Source of the DNA: Synergistaceae bacterium
GTDB taxonomy: Bacteria > Synergistota > Synergistia > Synergistales > Aminobacteriaceae
Assembly (NCBI GenBank): GCA_017439345.1
Contig: JAFSJJ010000002.1
Coordinates: 1-45,339, forward strand
Reading direction: 5' to 3'
DNA: 45,339 bases
The number at the start of each line of letters is the position of its first letter. Within the stretch, counting starts at the first letter, position 1. A model generated the notes under the pieces. That model saw only the letters and a program-made list of their open reading frames with translations. It did not search any database and had not been told where the DNA came from. A program made the translations under genes and the position numbers. Of this stretch, positions 18,739 to 28,288 are shown in pieces.

Positions 18739-19927
18739 AAGCGATTCTCTTCGTCTCTCTGGCGATCATTAACTCTTCATTCGTAGGCACGACAAGCACT
18801 TTAACTTTTGAGTCATCTGTGCTGATAACTGCTTCTTTGCCGCGAATATTATTTTTCTCATGGTCAATCTTTACGCCCATGAACTCGAGACCTTTGCAGA
18901 CTCCCTCACGAGTTGCACCGCTGTTTTCGCCTATACCTGCTGTGAAGACAAGGACATCAAGGCCTTCCATAGCGACTGTGTAAGCTCCGATGTATTTCTT
19001 TATGCCGTATTCGAGCATGTCAATAGCAAGTCTTGCGCGGTCATTGCCTTTAGCTGCTGCATCTTCTACGTCTCGTAAATCGCTGCTGACTCCTGAAATT
19101 CCGAGTAAACCGCTCTTCTTGTTCATGAAATTATTCATCTCGTCAGCACTGTATTTCGTGATATTCTGGACGAACGGAACGCAAGCAGGATCCATGTCGC
19201 CTGTACGTGAACCCATCAAGACTCCTGCAAGGGGCGTTAATCCCATTGAAGTATCGATACACTTACCGTTTTTGACCGCAGTGATTGAGCTTCCGTTTCC
19301 TAAATGGCAAGTAATCATCTTGAGGGACTCTAGGGGCTTGCCTAATATCTCAGCTGTTCTTAAAGCTACAAAATGATGACTCGTTCCGTGAGCTCCGTAG
19401 CGTCTGACCCTGTGAACCTCGTAGAACTCCCAAGGAAGTCCGTACATGTAGGCATAATCGGGCATTGTCTGATGGAAAGCTGTATCAAAGACTACAACAT
19501 TAGGCAGTTTCGGTAGGGCGTGCTGAATTGCTTCGATTCCCATAATATGACCCGGATTATGAAGGGGAGCTAACGGGATACACTGTCTCAAACCGTCCAT
19601 AACTTTCGCGTCAACAAGAACTGACTCTTTGTATAAATCGCCGCCGGAGACTATTCTATGTCCTGCAGCCGAAATCTCATCGAGAGACTTTAAAACGCCG
19701 TGATTCTCGTCAAGCAGTGCATCAAGTACGAGCTTCATTGCAGCTTTGTGATCTTTAATTTCTGTCTCGATCTTGAAGGGTTCTGCTCCTGTCTTTCTGT
19801 GAGTAATATTAGAGCCTTCAATGCCTATGCGGTCAACAAGACCTTTTGCCGAGACTGACTCATTTTCCATGTCGAATAACTGATACTTGAGTGAGGAACT
19901 GCCGCAGTTGATTACGAGTATTTTCAT
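18731..19927 (-). CDS. ackA: Acetate kinase
   Basis: 398 residues, the normal length. It opens MKILVINCGSSSLKYQLFD with the conserved phosphate-binding Asn-Cys-Gly-Ser-Ser-Ser. Further family motifs are GHRIVSGGDLY, VFDTAFHQTMPDYAYMYGLP, CHLGNGSSITAV, and FTAGIGENSGATRE. It interconverts acetyl phosphate plus ADP with acetate plus ATP, a main ATP source in amino-acid-fermenting anaerobes. No phosphotransacetylase gene is adjacent. It heads the ackA-DUF177-rpmF unit. Confidence 0.97.
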   Translation of the reverse strand: MKILVINCGSSSLKYQLFDMENESVSAKGLVDRIGIEGSNITHRKTGAEPFKIETEIKDHKAAMKLVLDALLDENHGVLKSLDEISAAGHRIVSGGDLYKESVLVDAKVMDGLRQCIPLAPLHNPGHIMGIEAIQHALPKLPNVVVFDTAFHQTMPDYAYMYGLPWEFYEVHRVRRYGAHGTSHHFVALRTAEILGKPLESLKMITCHLGNGSSITAVKNGKCIDTSMGLTPLAGVLMGSRTGDMDPACVPFVQNITKYSADEMNNFMNKKSGLLGISGVSSDLRDVEDAAAKGNDRARLAIDMLEYGIKKYIGAYTVAMEGLDVLVFTAGIGENSGATREGVCKGLEFMGVKIDHEKNNIRGKEAVISTDDSKVKVLVVPTNEELMIARETKRIAFE

Positions 19928-19970
19928 GACGTTAAAGAATACCTGCCTTCATAATAATTAAATAATAAAA

Positions 19971-20060
19971 TGGCGGAGACGTAGAGATTCGAACTCTAGG
20001 AACGGCAAGCCGCTCAGTTGATTTCGAGTCAACCGCCTTCGACCACTCGGCCACGTCTCC
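19971..20060 (-). tRNA. tRNA-Ser(CGA)
   Basis: On the minus strand a seven-pair acceptor stem (GGAGACG/CGTCTCC), GTGGCCGAGTGG D-arm, anticodon stem GTTGA/TCAAC with loop CTCGAAA (anticodon CGA), a long variable arm as expected for a class II tRNA, T-arm with GTTCGAATC, discriminator G and encoded CCA. Confidence 0.95.
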
Positions 20061-20151
20061 ACATGTGATGTGTGTTGATTGATTGACGGCTAATTATAAT
20101 CGCGTGCATATCAGATTGTCAATTAATTGTCAATTTGCAAATATAGTTTAT

Positions 20152-20418
20152 TTACTCTATACGCTGCCAGTTTTCGGGCTTGAACAACGAGCCTTTGACC
20201 TGGTAGACTCCGCCGTCAGTACAAAAAAGAGTGCGTGTTAATCTATTAGCAGAATGTGCAATATTAATGCGAATTCTTTCGGAAGTACTCAGCTTCAAAA
20301 GTTCATCAAGCGTATAAATTCCCTCTGCCCTGTCTATGCCGTCAAGCAGGCGTGCCGGGACATCTTCGTTTGACATTAAGGCTTCAGAAATTTTTAATGC
20401 TCCGTGAGAATCATGCAT
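20152..20418 (-). CDS. Hypothetical protein (88 aa)
   Basis: A small minus-strand frame that starts MHDSHGALKISEALM or possibly at a second Met (MSNEDVPARLLDGIDR). It contains LYTLDELLKLS-type helices and ends GSLFKPENWQRIE. It has no recognisable domain, no signal peptide and no membrane segment. It lies 28 bases downstream of the broken LicC-like gene and could be cotranscribed with it. Whether it is expressed is uncertain. Confidence 0.45.
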   Translation of the reverse strand: MHDSHGALKISEALMSNEDVPARLLDGIDRAEGIYTLDELLKLSTSERIRINIAHSANRLTRTLFCTDGGVYQVKGSLFKPENWQRIE

Positions 20419-20446
20419 TCGGCCAGTTATTAATATTAAGTGCGTT

Positions 20447-20725
20447 TCACTCAGGATTTAAGTTTAATATAGTATTAAAGATTAAAGGCTTTGGAGTATT
20501 CAGAGTTATTGTAACGAAACCTGCCACTATGAAGACTGCACGTTTTGCCCTGTAGGGTTCAAGAGCTGTCATGCCCTGAGGAGTGATATTGCTGCCTGAT
20601 ACGCAGCCAAGAGAAATTAATTTGTTCATTATGCTTTTGTCAGGTTCATGAAAATCTTTCTTCATTGCAAGACTTGAGAGCATATCAAACTGTCTGCGTG
20701 AAAGAGTAAAGTTATCAGCGTTCAT
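20447..20725 (-). pseudogene. Truncated LicC-like nucleotidyltransferase
   Basis: The start MNADNFTLSRRQFDMLSSL is preceded by GAGGTGATAAGC. The first ~60 residues are a winged-helix-like region ending ITPQGMTALEPYRAKRA, the N-terminal module that precedes a nucleotidyltransferase domain in LicC-type CTP:phosphocholine cytidylyltransferases of gut bacteria. The catalytic domain starts as VFIVAGF and jumps to VTITLNTPKPL, where the family has a Gly-x-Gly-(S/T)-Arg-(L/M)-x-P loop. The loop residues are missing and the frame ends ~20 residues later. I read this as an internal deletion plus truncation, so the enzyme is dead. Confidence 0.7.
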
Positions 20726-20847
20726 GCTTATCACCTCGATTCTGTAAAAAAATTTTATTGACCGGGTTATTATAACGAATGAAGCTGAAAATATCTCATG
20801 AGACAGTCCCATGAATAAGAGTCTGCCTCATTTTGAATTAATGCGTG

Positions 20848-22146
20848 TTACTTCTTTGAGAAACGTTCAATATTTAACCTGCACGTTTGAAATTTGCCTT
20901 TGTCTACAACTTCAGCTTTGACTCCGTAGTCCTTCAGAATATCGCAGATTGACTCTAAAATTTTCGTGTCGTCGTAATTCTGGCAGGCTAACAGCATTCC
21001 ATTTTCGCCCTGTGAAATTAAGAAATAAGCCGGAGTGTCTTCAAGATTGGTTAAATACATCATGAAATCTTTCAAATGAGCTTGAATATCATCCGGGAAT
21101 TTTACGGCACCGATATTGCTTAATAAAAACGTCCTCATTACATATTTATACATGCTTTCGAAAATTTTTATCTGCTCGTTCAGCGGCATCTTCATAACTG
21201 CGTCCAGCATGGAGTTCCATCCTTTGGCACCGGCAGCTAAGTTATTAAGTTTCGTCTTGGCCTTGAGCTGACTTCTTAGGAGCTGGGTTTTCTCTTTCAT
21301 GGACATTGACGCATAAGAAGATTCGTAATTCAGCGTAATATTATTCGTAAAATTCAGCTGAGATTTACTGTGCATCATGTCTCTCATGTCAACTGGGACG
21401 CCGGCAGCTATAATTTTATTCTGAACGTCATAATTTCTGTAGATTGCTTCAGCTATGACGGCATTCACGAAACATACAAAAGAGGTCTCTAATGAGTGAA
21501 CGGCATTCAGCATTTCTGAATTTTTCCAGACGACAGCAAAATCTCTAGTGTATGCAGTCCCTGAGTATACGGGGTTCTCCGGAATTTTAAAGGCTGGTTC
21601 AGGAGTCGTATTATCAGCTTCATCGGGGACAGCTTGAATTTTTTCACAGGCATCACAGAAATTTTCATACGCGCTTTCATCGAGATTATCAGCTTCAGAA
21701 TAAGGCACCAGAGCAGGATCTACTTCACAGCCTGACAATTTGAGATAATAATACATAAGCAGCCTCATGAAAAAGAATTCCCCTCTTACATCGCCTATGA
21801 CGTGAGAAGCAGCTACAGTGAAAGCATTCTCTTTCTCATATGCATAGACGCAGAATAAATATCCGTTAGTTTCGTCAGAACCAAAATGAAAATATTCTTT
21901 TATGCTGCCTTCAACTGCGAACACGGGAACTTCAGAAGTATTCTCCTCGAAAATCAAAGCATCATTTTTCTCATCAAGAAACGGTCTGACTCTGAAATAC
22001 GGGAATCGATTCAGCGTCATTCTTACAGCTTCTTTTAATTTTTCAAGAATTACAGGGACATCAAGAACGCAATGAAATTCTACAACTGCGGCTTTGTCGC
22101 CTTTACTGGTAAATAAAAATAATTTGTCATTGTATCCCAGTTCCAT
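20848..22146 (-). CDS. Condensation/alcohol-acetyltransferase-like protein
   Basis: I place the start at 22146 (MELGYNDKLFLFTSKGDK), which has AGGAGGTG upstream; an ATG at 22203 would overlap the preceding gene. The 432 residues resemble the chloramphenicol-acetyltransferase-like fold used by condensation domains and alcohol acetyltransferases. An N-terminal strand-helix region (VILEKLKEAVRMTLNRFPYFRVRP) is followed by AASHVIGDVRGE where the family has HHxxxDG. Here the first His is Ser and the Gly is not in the usual place, so catalysis is uncertain. Later segments include LNFTNNITLNYE and FLLSNIGAVKFPD. It follows dpaL by 29 bases and is probably cotranscribed. Substrate unknown. Confidence 0.65.
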   Translation of the reverse strand: MELGYNDKLFLFTSKGDKAAVVEFHCVLDVPVILEKLKEAVRMTLNRFPYFRVRPFLDEKNDALIFEENTSEVPVFAVEGSIKEYFHFGSDETNGYLFCVYAYEKENAFTVAASHVIGDVRGEFFFMRLLMYYYLKLSGCEVDPALVPYSEADNLDESAYENFCDACEKIQAVPDEADNTTPEPAFKIPENPVYSGTAYTRDFAVVWKNSEMLNAVHSLETSFVCFVNAVIAEAIYRNYDVQNKIIAAGVPVDMRDMMHSKSQLNFTNNITLNYESSYASMSMKEKTQLLRSQLKAKTKLNNLAAGAKGWNSMLDAVMKMPLNEQIKIFESMYKYVMRTFLLSNIGAVKFPDDIQAHLKDFMMYLTNLEDTPAYFLISQGENGMLLACQNYDDTKILESICDILKDYGVKAEVVDKGKFQTCRLNIERFSKK

Positions 22147-22175
22147 AATAAATAAACGCACCTCCTGAATTATTG

Positions 22176-23381
22176 CTAAAAACTTGGATATAGACCATCC
22201 CAAACGATATTATAATAATTTTTCCGGTCAGTGTCGCCTTCTGTTGAGAAGCATAAAATCTTTGAGTCAGAGTCAATCTTTATTAACTCACGCAGATAAT
22301 CAAGACTTTCATTTTGCATTAACTCACAGACAAAACCCGAAGTACTTGCACCGCTCTCACCTGAAATAATGCGTGTATCACTGCCTGAAGGATTCCCTAA
22401 AATGCGCATTCCTTTAGCAGCTACATAATCAGGCATTGATATATAGACTTCTGCATAACGCCTTAACATGTCCCATGCAATAGTACACGGTTCACCGCAG
22501 GCAAGTCCCGCCATAATTGTACTCATGCTGCCTTTAACAGTGTGTAATGTCCCGTCATTAGCTCTCGCAGTCCTGTAAATGCAGTCAGCTTTATTAGGCT
22601 CTATAATCGTAATTAATGGCTTATTATCTCTGTAATAATCCGCAAAGAATGCTGCCAGAGCTCCTGCCATAGAACCGACTCCGGCCTGAAGAAATATATG
22701 AGTAGGGACAACGCCTTCAAGCTGCTGAACTGACTCAAGAGCCATAGTTAAGTAACCCTGCATTATCCAGCCCGGAATTTTCTCGTAGCCAGGCCAAGAA
22801 GTATCTTGAACGAGTACCCAGTTAAATTTTTTTGCTGACTCTGCCGCGAATCTAACCGTGTTGTCGTAATTGAATTCAGTGATTGAAGCGTCTGCTCCGA
22901 GTTTGCGAATGTTATTCAATCTCTCTGCTACAGTACCTGAAGGCATGTAAACGACCGCTTTATGTCCGAGTCTATTTGCTGCCCACGCTATGCCTCGTCC
23001 GTGATTGCCGTCTGTTGCTGTAACGAAAGTTATTTCACCGAGTTTGCTTTTTATGTCAGGACTCGTAATTTTCTCGTAACTAAGCTCTGATATATTGCAT
23101 TCTAATTTTTCAGCTATGTATTTGCCGAGACAGAAGCTGCCCCCGAGACTCTTGAAAGCATTAAGTCCGAATCTATAGCTCTCATCTTTGACGTAAAAAG
23201 AATTTACTCCGAGTTCATGCGCTAGATTAGCAAGATTAATTAACGGTGTCGGCTGATATTCCGGGAAGCTCTCATGAAAGGCACAGGTGATTTCAGCATT
23301 GCTCAATGTGAAAAGTTTTCGTGACTCTGACTCTGCCTCTCTAATGTGTTCAAGTCTTACAGCTTTTATAGTTTCGTGCAT
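22176..23381 (-). CDS. dpaL: Diaminopropionate ammonia-lyase
   Basis: 401 residues, close to the ~400 of YgeX/DpaL. This is a PLP fold-type II enzyme. PTPLINLANLAHELG and RFGLNAFKSLGGS contain the PLP-binding Lys region. TDGNHGRGIAWAA is the substrate loop and LQAGVGSMAGALAAF the phosphate-binding segment. It turns 2,3-diaminopropionate (either enantiomer in characterised enzymes) into pyruvate and ammonia in the cytosol. A chemoreceptor gene lies 26 bases upstream and an acyltransferase-like gene 29 bases downstream, suggesting one operon for sensing and using an amino acid. Confidence 0.92.
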   Translation of the reverse strand: MHETIKAVRLEHIREAESESRKLFTLSNAEITCAFHESFPEYQPTPLINLANLAHELGVNSFYVKDESYRFGLNAFKSLGGSFCLGKYIAEKLECNISELSYEKITSPDIKSKLGEITFVTATDGNHGRGIAWAANRLGHKAVVYMPSGTVAERLNNIRKLGADASITEFNYDNTVRFAAESAKKFNWVLVQDTSWPGYEKIPGWIMQGYLTMALESVQQLEGVVPTHIFLQAGVGSMAGALAAFFADYYRDNKPLITIIEPNKADCIYRTARANDGTLHTVKGSMSTIMAGLACGEPCTIAWDMLRRYAEVYISMPDYVAAKGMRILGNPSGSDTRIISGESGASTSGFVCELMQNESLDYLRELIKIDSDSKILCFSTEGDTDRKNYYNIVWDGLYPSF

Positions 23382-23407
23382 GTTATAGCCTCCTGAAAAA
23401 ATTTTGT

Positions 23408-25078
23408 TTACTTGAAATAATCAACAACTTCTTGAAGATCTTCTGCAAGTTCGTCAAGTATCTGCGTATCATCTGAAACTTTCTTAACATTACCTGCTAT
23501 CATCTCGACTGAGGCCGCGACTTCCTCATTTGTTGCTGAAGTCTGTTCTGAAATTTCCGCAAGATTATTCACTGCATCGAGAATCGTATCTTTTATGCCG
23601 TCAAGTTTTCTTGTAATCTCTGAGACTGACTCAGTTTCTTTGACAGAAGCATTAATTTTCGAGTCAAGTTCTTTGAATTTGCCTTGCGTCCTCAACAAAA
23701 CGTTGCGTTCTTCATCTAAGAGAGTTTTTATATCATCGGCTGCTTCGACACATTCACCGGACAACGCTCCGATTTCTTCTACTATGGCTTCGATCTGTTC
23801 GGCTGACTCTCTGGACTGTCCTGCAAGTTTCTTGATTTCAGCTGCAACGACTCCAAAGCCCCTTCCAGCTTCACCGGCTCTGGCTGCTTCTATGCTGGCA
23901 TTGAGTGATAACAAATTCGTCTGAGACGCTATAGCCGCGATAATCTGCACCATCTCTTCAATTTTATTTATCGCTTCGTCAGTAGTCTTGATTCTGTCAG
24001 TTATAATCTTTGCTGCCTCCGCTGATTTGTCCGCTGAACTCTCGACTTCTTCTATGCATTTGAGTGCTTCTGAGTTAGCAAGGGTCATCGCCTGAGAGTT
24101 AGTATTGAGATTATCAACGTTATTTACTGCCTGAGCTATGACGCTTCCCATATCTGAAATATTTTTGCTTATGTGATGGACTCTGTCTGCCATTGTTACG
24201 GTAGTTTTTGCTAAGTCCTGCATTGATGCTGCTATCTGAGCCGCCGAATCTGAAGAGTCATTTGCAAGTTCTGCCGTTGATTTCACCGTGTCAGTAAGTG
24301 AATGTGCTGAAATCTGCATTTTGCTTACTGTATCGCCGAGTACTTTACTGATTTTATTTGCTGCGTTTATAAGCTGTGAAGTCTCGTAAATATTGCTCGT
24401 TGATTTAATCTTCACGTCTCGATTAACGTCTAATAAATGCTCGATTACATGAGCTACTTCTCTTAAGGGGTCAGCTATCCTCTTTGACTCAGTCCATGCA
24501 GTAATCATGAATAATAATATTAATCCTGCACTGATTGCTATTATCATTTTATAAATACTCATTACGGCCTGATGAATCTGAGTCGCGGGCTTCCCTGAGA
24601 ACGCCATTCCTATGACCTTGCCTTTGCTTGTTATAGGCATGTAGTAGACGTGATAATCTATGCCGTTGATCTGCACATTGTCAGAGTAATATTCCTGCCC
24701 GGATTTTACAGCGTTCCATACTGAGTCAGAAGCAGGAGTGCCTTCTATTCGTCTGCCGTCAGAGTCTTTTATGGTCGTCATGAATCTCACATTGCCTTTG
24801 AATAGAGTCAAGTCAACATCACCGGCTGAATGAATCGAGTCAATATAGCTCGTATCATATTTAATGAAGCCGTCGACAAGATCATAGTCATTAGAGAAGT
24901 CATACTCGTAATATTCACGCAGACCTTTAGCGGCGAGCATGAGTTCTTCACGGGTGCTTTGTTTCAGGTTGCTTACTGTGATACTTGAAGTTACGACAGC
25001 GATAATTGTTACTGCTAAGATAAGGGGAATCAAGGCAAGCATAATAAGCACTGTCTTGAGGGTTAATTTTTTCTTCAT
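23408..25078 (-). CDS. Methyl-accepting chemotaxis protein with Cache sensor
   Basis: 556 residues. Membrane helix 1 at ~9-32, a periplasmic sensor at ~35-165 with the single-Cache (sCache_3-like) pattern ([13 protein letters not shown] and [21 protein letters not shown]), helix 2 at ~172-192, a HAMP linker ([19 protein letters not shown]), and a cytoplasmic signalling domain. The hairpin tip [23 protein letters not shown] that contacts CheA/CheW is intact. No C-terminal methylesterase-docking pentapeptide is seen. The ligand is unknown, but the gene leads directly into dpaL (26 bases), so an amino acid is a reasonable guess. Confidence 0.95.
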   Translation of the reverse strand: MKKKLTLKTVLIMLALIPLILAVTIIAVVTSSITVSNLKQSTREELMLAAKGLREYYEYDFSNDYDLVDGFIKYDTSYIDSIHSAGDVDLTLFKGNVRFMTTIKDSDGRRIEGTPASDSVWNAVKSGQEYYSDNVQINGIDYHVYYMPITSKGKVIGMAFSGKPATQIHQAVMSIYKMIIAISAGLILLFMITAWTESKRIADPLREVAHVIEHLLDVNRDVKIKSTSNIYETSQLINAANKISKVLGDTVSKMQISAHSLTDTVKSTAELANDSSDSAAQIAASMQDLAKTTVTMADRVHHISKNISDMGSVIAQAVNNVDNLNTNSQAMTLANSEALKCIEEVESSADKSAEAAKIITDRIKTTDEAINKIEEMVQIIAAIASQTNLLSLNASIEAARAGEAGRGFGVVAAEIKKLAGQSRESAEQIEAIVEEIGALSGECVEAADDIKTLLDEERNVLLRTQGKFKELDSKINASVKETESVSEITRKLDGIKDTILDAVNNLAEISEQTSATNEEVAASVEMIAGNVKKVSDDTQILDELAEDLQEVVDYFK

Positions 25079-25126
25079 AATAAAAAGTTACACTCCTGTT
25101 AAATATTAATTGCAGGATTTAAGATG

Positions 25127-26056
25127 CTAGTTATTAATTTCTTTAATTTTTCGCGTATCGTAAGGAGTTTCCTGATACACAAAGTAATTCAGCCAGTTAG
25201 AGTAAAGCAAGTTTGCACAGCTTCTCCACGTACAGACCGGAGCTTTCATTGGATCATCATCAGGGAAATAATTTTCAGGAACATGAATCGGGAGTCCTGC
25301 CTTCCTGTCGCGCCAGTATTCGATTGCAAGAGTCTCGGGGTCATATTCAGAATGTCCGGTTATGAATAGCTGCCTGCCTCCACTTGTAGAAATTGCGTAG
25401 ACTCCAGCTTCATCGCTCTCGGCTAAAATTTTGAGTGCAGGAACTTTCTTAACGTCCCTGCGCATTATCGTAGTGTGCCTTGAGTGAGGAACCATGAAGA
25501 CATCATCAGAACCCCTGAATAAAATCGATCCTTTGTGAGTTACCCTGTGCCTGAATACCCCGAACATCTTTTGAGGCAAATGAATCTTTGGAATCCCATA
25601 GTGATAATACAGCCCGGCCTGAGCTCCCCAGCAGATATGAAACGTACTGTGAACGTGAGATTTACTCCATTCCATGATTTCGCATAGTTCGTGCCAATAG
25701 TCTACTTCTTCGAATCTTAAATGCTCAACAGGTGCTCCGGTTATAATCATGCCGTCAAAGTAAGAGTCTCTGTAGCTCTCGAAATTCTTATAGAAAGCAA
25801 GCATATGTTCTTGAGGTGTATTCTTGTGAACTCTGCCGCTGACTGCCATTAAATCTATCTCGACCTGAAGAGGAGTGTTGCCCAGCAATCGCGCTAATTG
25901 TGTCTCAGTAACGATCTTGGTGGGCATGAGATTCAAGATTAATATTTTCAGGGGTCTTATATCCTGAGTCATGGCTCGGCGTTCAGTCATGACGAAAATA
26001 TTTTCACGCTCCAGGACATGGACTGCCGGGAGGTCGCCGGGTATATTGATAGGCAT
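25127..26056 (-). CDS. metA: Homoserine O-acetyltransferase (MetA family)
   Basis: 309 residues, the standard MetA length. The start reads [19 protein letters not shown]. The nucleophile Cys is in [10 protein letters not shown], and the catalytic His is in [12 protein letters not shown] with a Glu in the loop after. The residue pattern [18 protein letters not shown] has Glu where E. coli has Gly. Work on Bacillus enzymes showed that this Glu directs acetyl-CoA use, so I infer acetyl rather than succinyl transfer. This is the first committed step of methionine synthesis. It lies four bases after the unknown 471-residue gene, so the two are in one operon. Confidence 0.93.
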   Translation of the reverse strand: MPINIPGDLPAVHVLERENIFVMTERRAMTQDIRPLKILILNLMPTKIVTETQLARLLGNTPLQVEIDLMAVSGRVHKNTPQEHMLAFYKNFESYRDSYFDGMIITGAPVEHLRFEEVDYWHELCEIMEWSKSHVHSTFHICWGAQAGLYYHYGIPKIHLPQKMFGVFRHRVTHKGSILFRGSDDVFMVPHSRHTTIMRRDVKKVPALKILAESDEAGVYAISTSGGRQLFITGHSEYDPETLAIEYWRDRKAGLPIHVPENYFPDDDPMKAPVCTWRSCANLLYSNWLNYFVYQETPYDTRKIKEINN

Positions 26057-26059
26057 TTA

Positions 26060-27475
26060 TTACTCTTCGCTTTTCACGGTGAACATACTCACGAAAACTT
26101 TATGAGTCTCTCTGGGCAGGATTCGATAACCCTTCTTTTCTTTCGTCATCCAGAGCGAGTAATCTTTATAGAATCCTTCAGCAAGGGCTAATAAAGACTT
26201 TTTGCGGTTCTCTTTGATCTGCTGTTCGTAAGGAGTCTTGAGCTTTCTGTCTTCGTCGCTGTCCCACCTGAACGTAGCAAGGGCATAGCTTATAGATTTC
26301 TCTTCGCCTCCGATTGGGAACGCAGGAATTAATATAGAGTGATCATTCCAGTCATAAGTTCCCAGACCCTGACCAGGAACGAATATAGCTCTCGGAATTC
26401 CGTACATTCTGACTCTAGGAACGTTGAACATTTCCATATCCATAGAGTCAAAGTCTTCGAGAAGTGCATAATTTTTCGCGTAGTCTATGGGCATGGACTC
26501 GGGCTGGCATAAAAGCGACGTATCTGCACGGGCATTCTTGGCCGGGACTGTGAGATAATCGCGCTTCTTGACTATCATGTTCTTGAGTTCTCCGCGTCTC
26601 ATCTGGGCAGACATTCCCGAGCAGGCATCAGCAATCTTCTTGACTCGTCTTGCAATTTTCACTGAGTCAATCTGCGAATATAAAATTTTCTTTGCGATAA
26701 CCTTCGTCTTCTCGTGAAGAGCCATAAACTTTTCGGCCTTAGGAGCGGGCATAGGTTTTTCCTCGTTCTTCTGGCATGAGGAGATTAACAGCAGAATACT
26801 TTTCTCAGCGTCATTGTATGCTTTTCGTTCCTGAGCAAATTTTTGTCTCGTAGCATCGTCGCCTTCCCGGTATTCAGGGACTCGCATATTGACTTTCATA
26901 GCAGAGAGCAAATAATCATTCATGTTAGAGATCATTTGCCTGACATCAAGATTATTCGGGTACTCGTCATCTATATCACGTAAGAAATCATTGCGTTCTG
27001 ACTGCGCTTGTTCAAGAGCCTCGTTGAGATAAGCAATGCGCTCATTGAGTCCCATGCTGATAACCGGTGCGGGAAGCGGTGAGCCGTTGATTGCTGCCCA
27101 TGATTCTGCGATATAGTCAGAGAGAGTCATAATCGGGAGAATTCCTCCTGAACACTTGGCCGTGAGATAAGCATTAACGTCAAAATTCTTGCTGAGAGTC
27201 AAGACACCGGGCAAATATCCGAGGTCAATAAATAATCTCTCTTCGTCATCGAAAGTTAATACAGCGGGATTGCTCTTAGTCTGAGCGTCAACGAGTGCTA
27301 AAACTATCTCCCAGTAAGAGCTTGCCATACCCTGCCAGAGCTTGTTTGCCTGAATCTTGTCATCAGTCTTTCCTGAAGCGAGTAATTTCTTGTACTTGTA
27401 AGCTGCGTTGTCGAGCTTCTCTACAGCCTGAGAGACTTCGGGAACTCCCTTCCATCGTTTGAAACCTACTGCCAT
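26060..27475 (-). CDS. Conserved hypothetical protein (471 aa)
   Basis: I do not recognise this family. The 471 residues contain helical, charged regions, including a coiled-coil-like part at ~140-260 (LNERIAYLNEALEQAQSERN). A more globular C-terminus follows with PRVRMYGIPRAIFVPGQG and TYDWNDHSILIPAFP. No signal peptide or membrane helix is seen, so it is probably cytosolic. It abuts the sirtuin gene upstream (stop and start adjacent) and metA downstream (four bases), which implies a three-gene operon. Two Cys (SSCQKNEEK and ADACSGM) are not in a known motif. Confidence 0.75.
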   Translation of the reverse strand: MAVGFKRWKGVPEVSQAVEKLDNAAYKYKKLLASGKTDDKIQANKLWQGMASSYWEIVLALVDAQTKSNPAVLTFDDEERLFIDLGYLPGVLTLSKNFDVNAYLTAKCSGGILPIMTLSDYIAESWAAINGSPLPAPVISMGLNERIAYLNEALEQAQSERNDFLRDIDDEYPNNLDVRQMISNMNDYLLSAMKVNMRVPEYREGDDATRQKFAQERKAYNDAEKSILLLISSCQKNEEKPMPAPKAEKFMALHEKTKVIAKKILYSQIDSVKIARRVKKIADACSGMSAQMRRGELKNMIVKKRDYLTVPAKNARADTSLLCQPESMPIDYAKNYALLEDFDSMDMEMFNVPRVRMYGIPRAIFVPGQGLGTYDWNDHSILIPAFPIGGEEKSISYALATFRWDSDEDRKLKTPYEQQIKENRKKSLLALAEGFYKDYSLWMTKEKKGYRILPRETHKVFVSMFTVKSEE

Positions 27476-28189
27476 TTATAAAGCCTCCTTTAATAATTCA
27501 TCGCGCATTATTGCAACGCCTTTAGACGCAACTTCCTGAATGATTCTGAAGTTCAGCCATGCAGGAACGTCAACTTCTTTAGGGTCAATGAGATATGCAA
27601 GAGTCCTGCCCCTGAGTTCATGAACGAGTCCCGCTGCTGGATACACGACAAGTGAAGAGCCTATGACTGCGAAAATATCTGCGCTCCTGACGAGTCTTGC
27701 TGCCGGTTCAATCATGGGAACAGCCTCGCCGAACCAGACTATATGAGGGCGTAATATTTCACCGTCTGAATTCTTTTCGTCATATTCGAGCTTTCGATAG
27801 CCTATATCTATAATTTTGCTTGGGTCTGAGTCATTAACTGGCCTTGCTTTCGTTAATTCGCCGTGTAAGTGCAATACGTGTGAACTTCCTGCGCGTTCGT
27901 GAAGATTATCTACGTTTTGAGTTATGATTTGGACATCAAAATATTGTTCGAGTTCAGCTAAAATTTTATGGCCTGCGTTAGGCTGTGCTTTCTCTAACTG
28001 AGCTCTCATGTCGTTATAGAAATCAGTCATTAATTTAGGGTTACGATACCAGCCCTGAATGCTTGCAACGTCTTCAACATTGTACGTCTCCCAGAGTCCG
28101 CCGGAGTCCCTGAAAGTCTGAAAGCCGCTCTCTGCACTTATGCCTGCTCCTGTCAGGACAACGAGTCTTTTTTTAGCATTCTCACTCAT
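27476..28189 (-). CDS. Sir2-family NAD-dependent protein deacylase
   Basis: 237 residues, the size of CobB-type bacterial sirtuins. Rossmann-fold motifs are intact: LTGAGISAESGFQTFRDSGG, ITQNVDNLHERAG, and HLHGEL with the catalytic His. The four zinc Cys of typical sirtuins are absent: the region after HGEL reads TKARPVNDSDPSKIIDIGYR, a known Cys-less bacterial branch. PHIVWFGEAVP follows. It removes acyl groups from Lys using NAD in the cytosol; acyl preference is not readable. First gene of a unit with the unknown gene and metA. Confidence 0.92.
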   Translation of the reverse strand: MSENAKKRLVVLTGAGISAESGFQTFRDSGGLWETYNVEDVASIQGWYRNPKLMTDFYNDMRAQLEKAQPNAGHKILAELEQYFDVQIITQNVDNLHERAGSSHVLHLHGELTKARPVNDSDPSKIIDIGYRKLEYDEKNSDGEILRPHIVWFGEAVPMIEPAARLVRSADIFAVIGSSLVVYPAAGLVHELRGRTLAYLIDPKEVDVPAWLNFRIIQEVASKGVAIMRDELLKEAL

Positions 28190-28288
28190 GAAAATTTTTC
28201 TCCCTGTATAATTTATAATTATTATGAATTGATTAATGATAGCACAACAAAATTTTTATTTATTTTATTTAACGGAGGAATGAATAAA

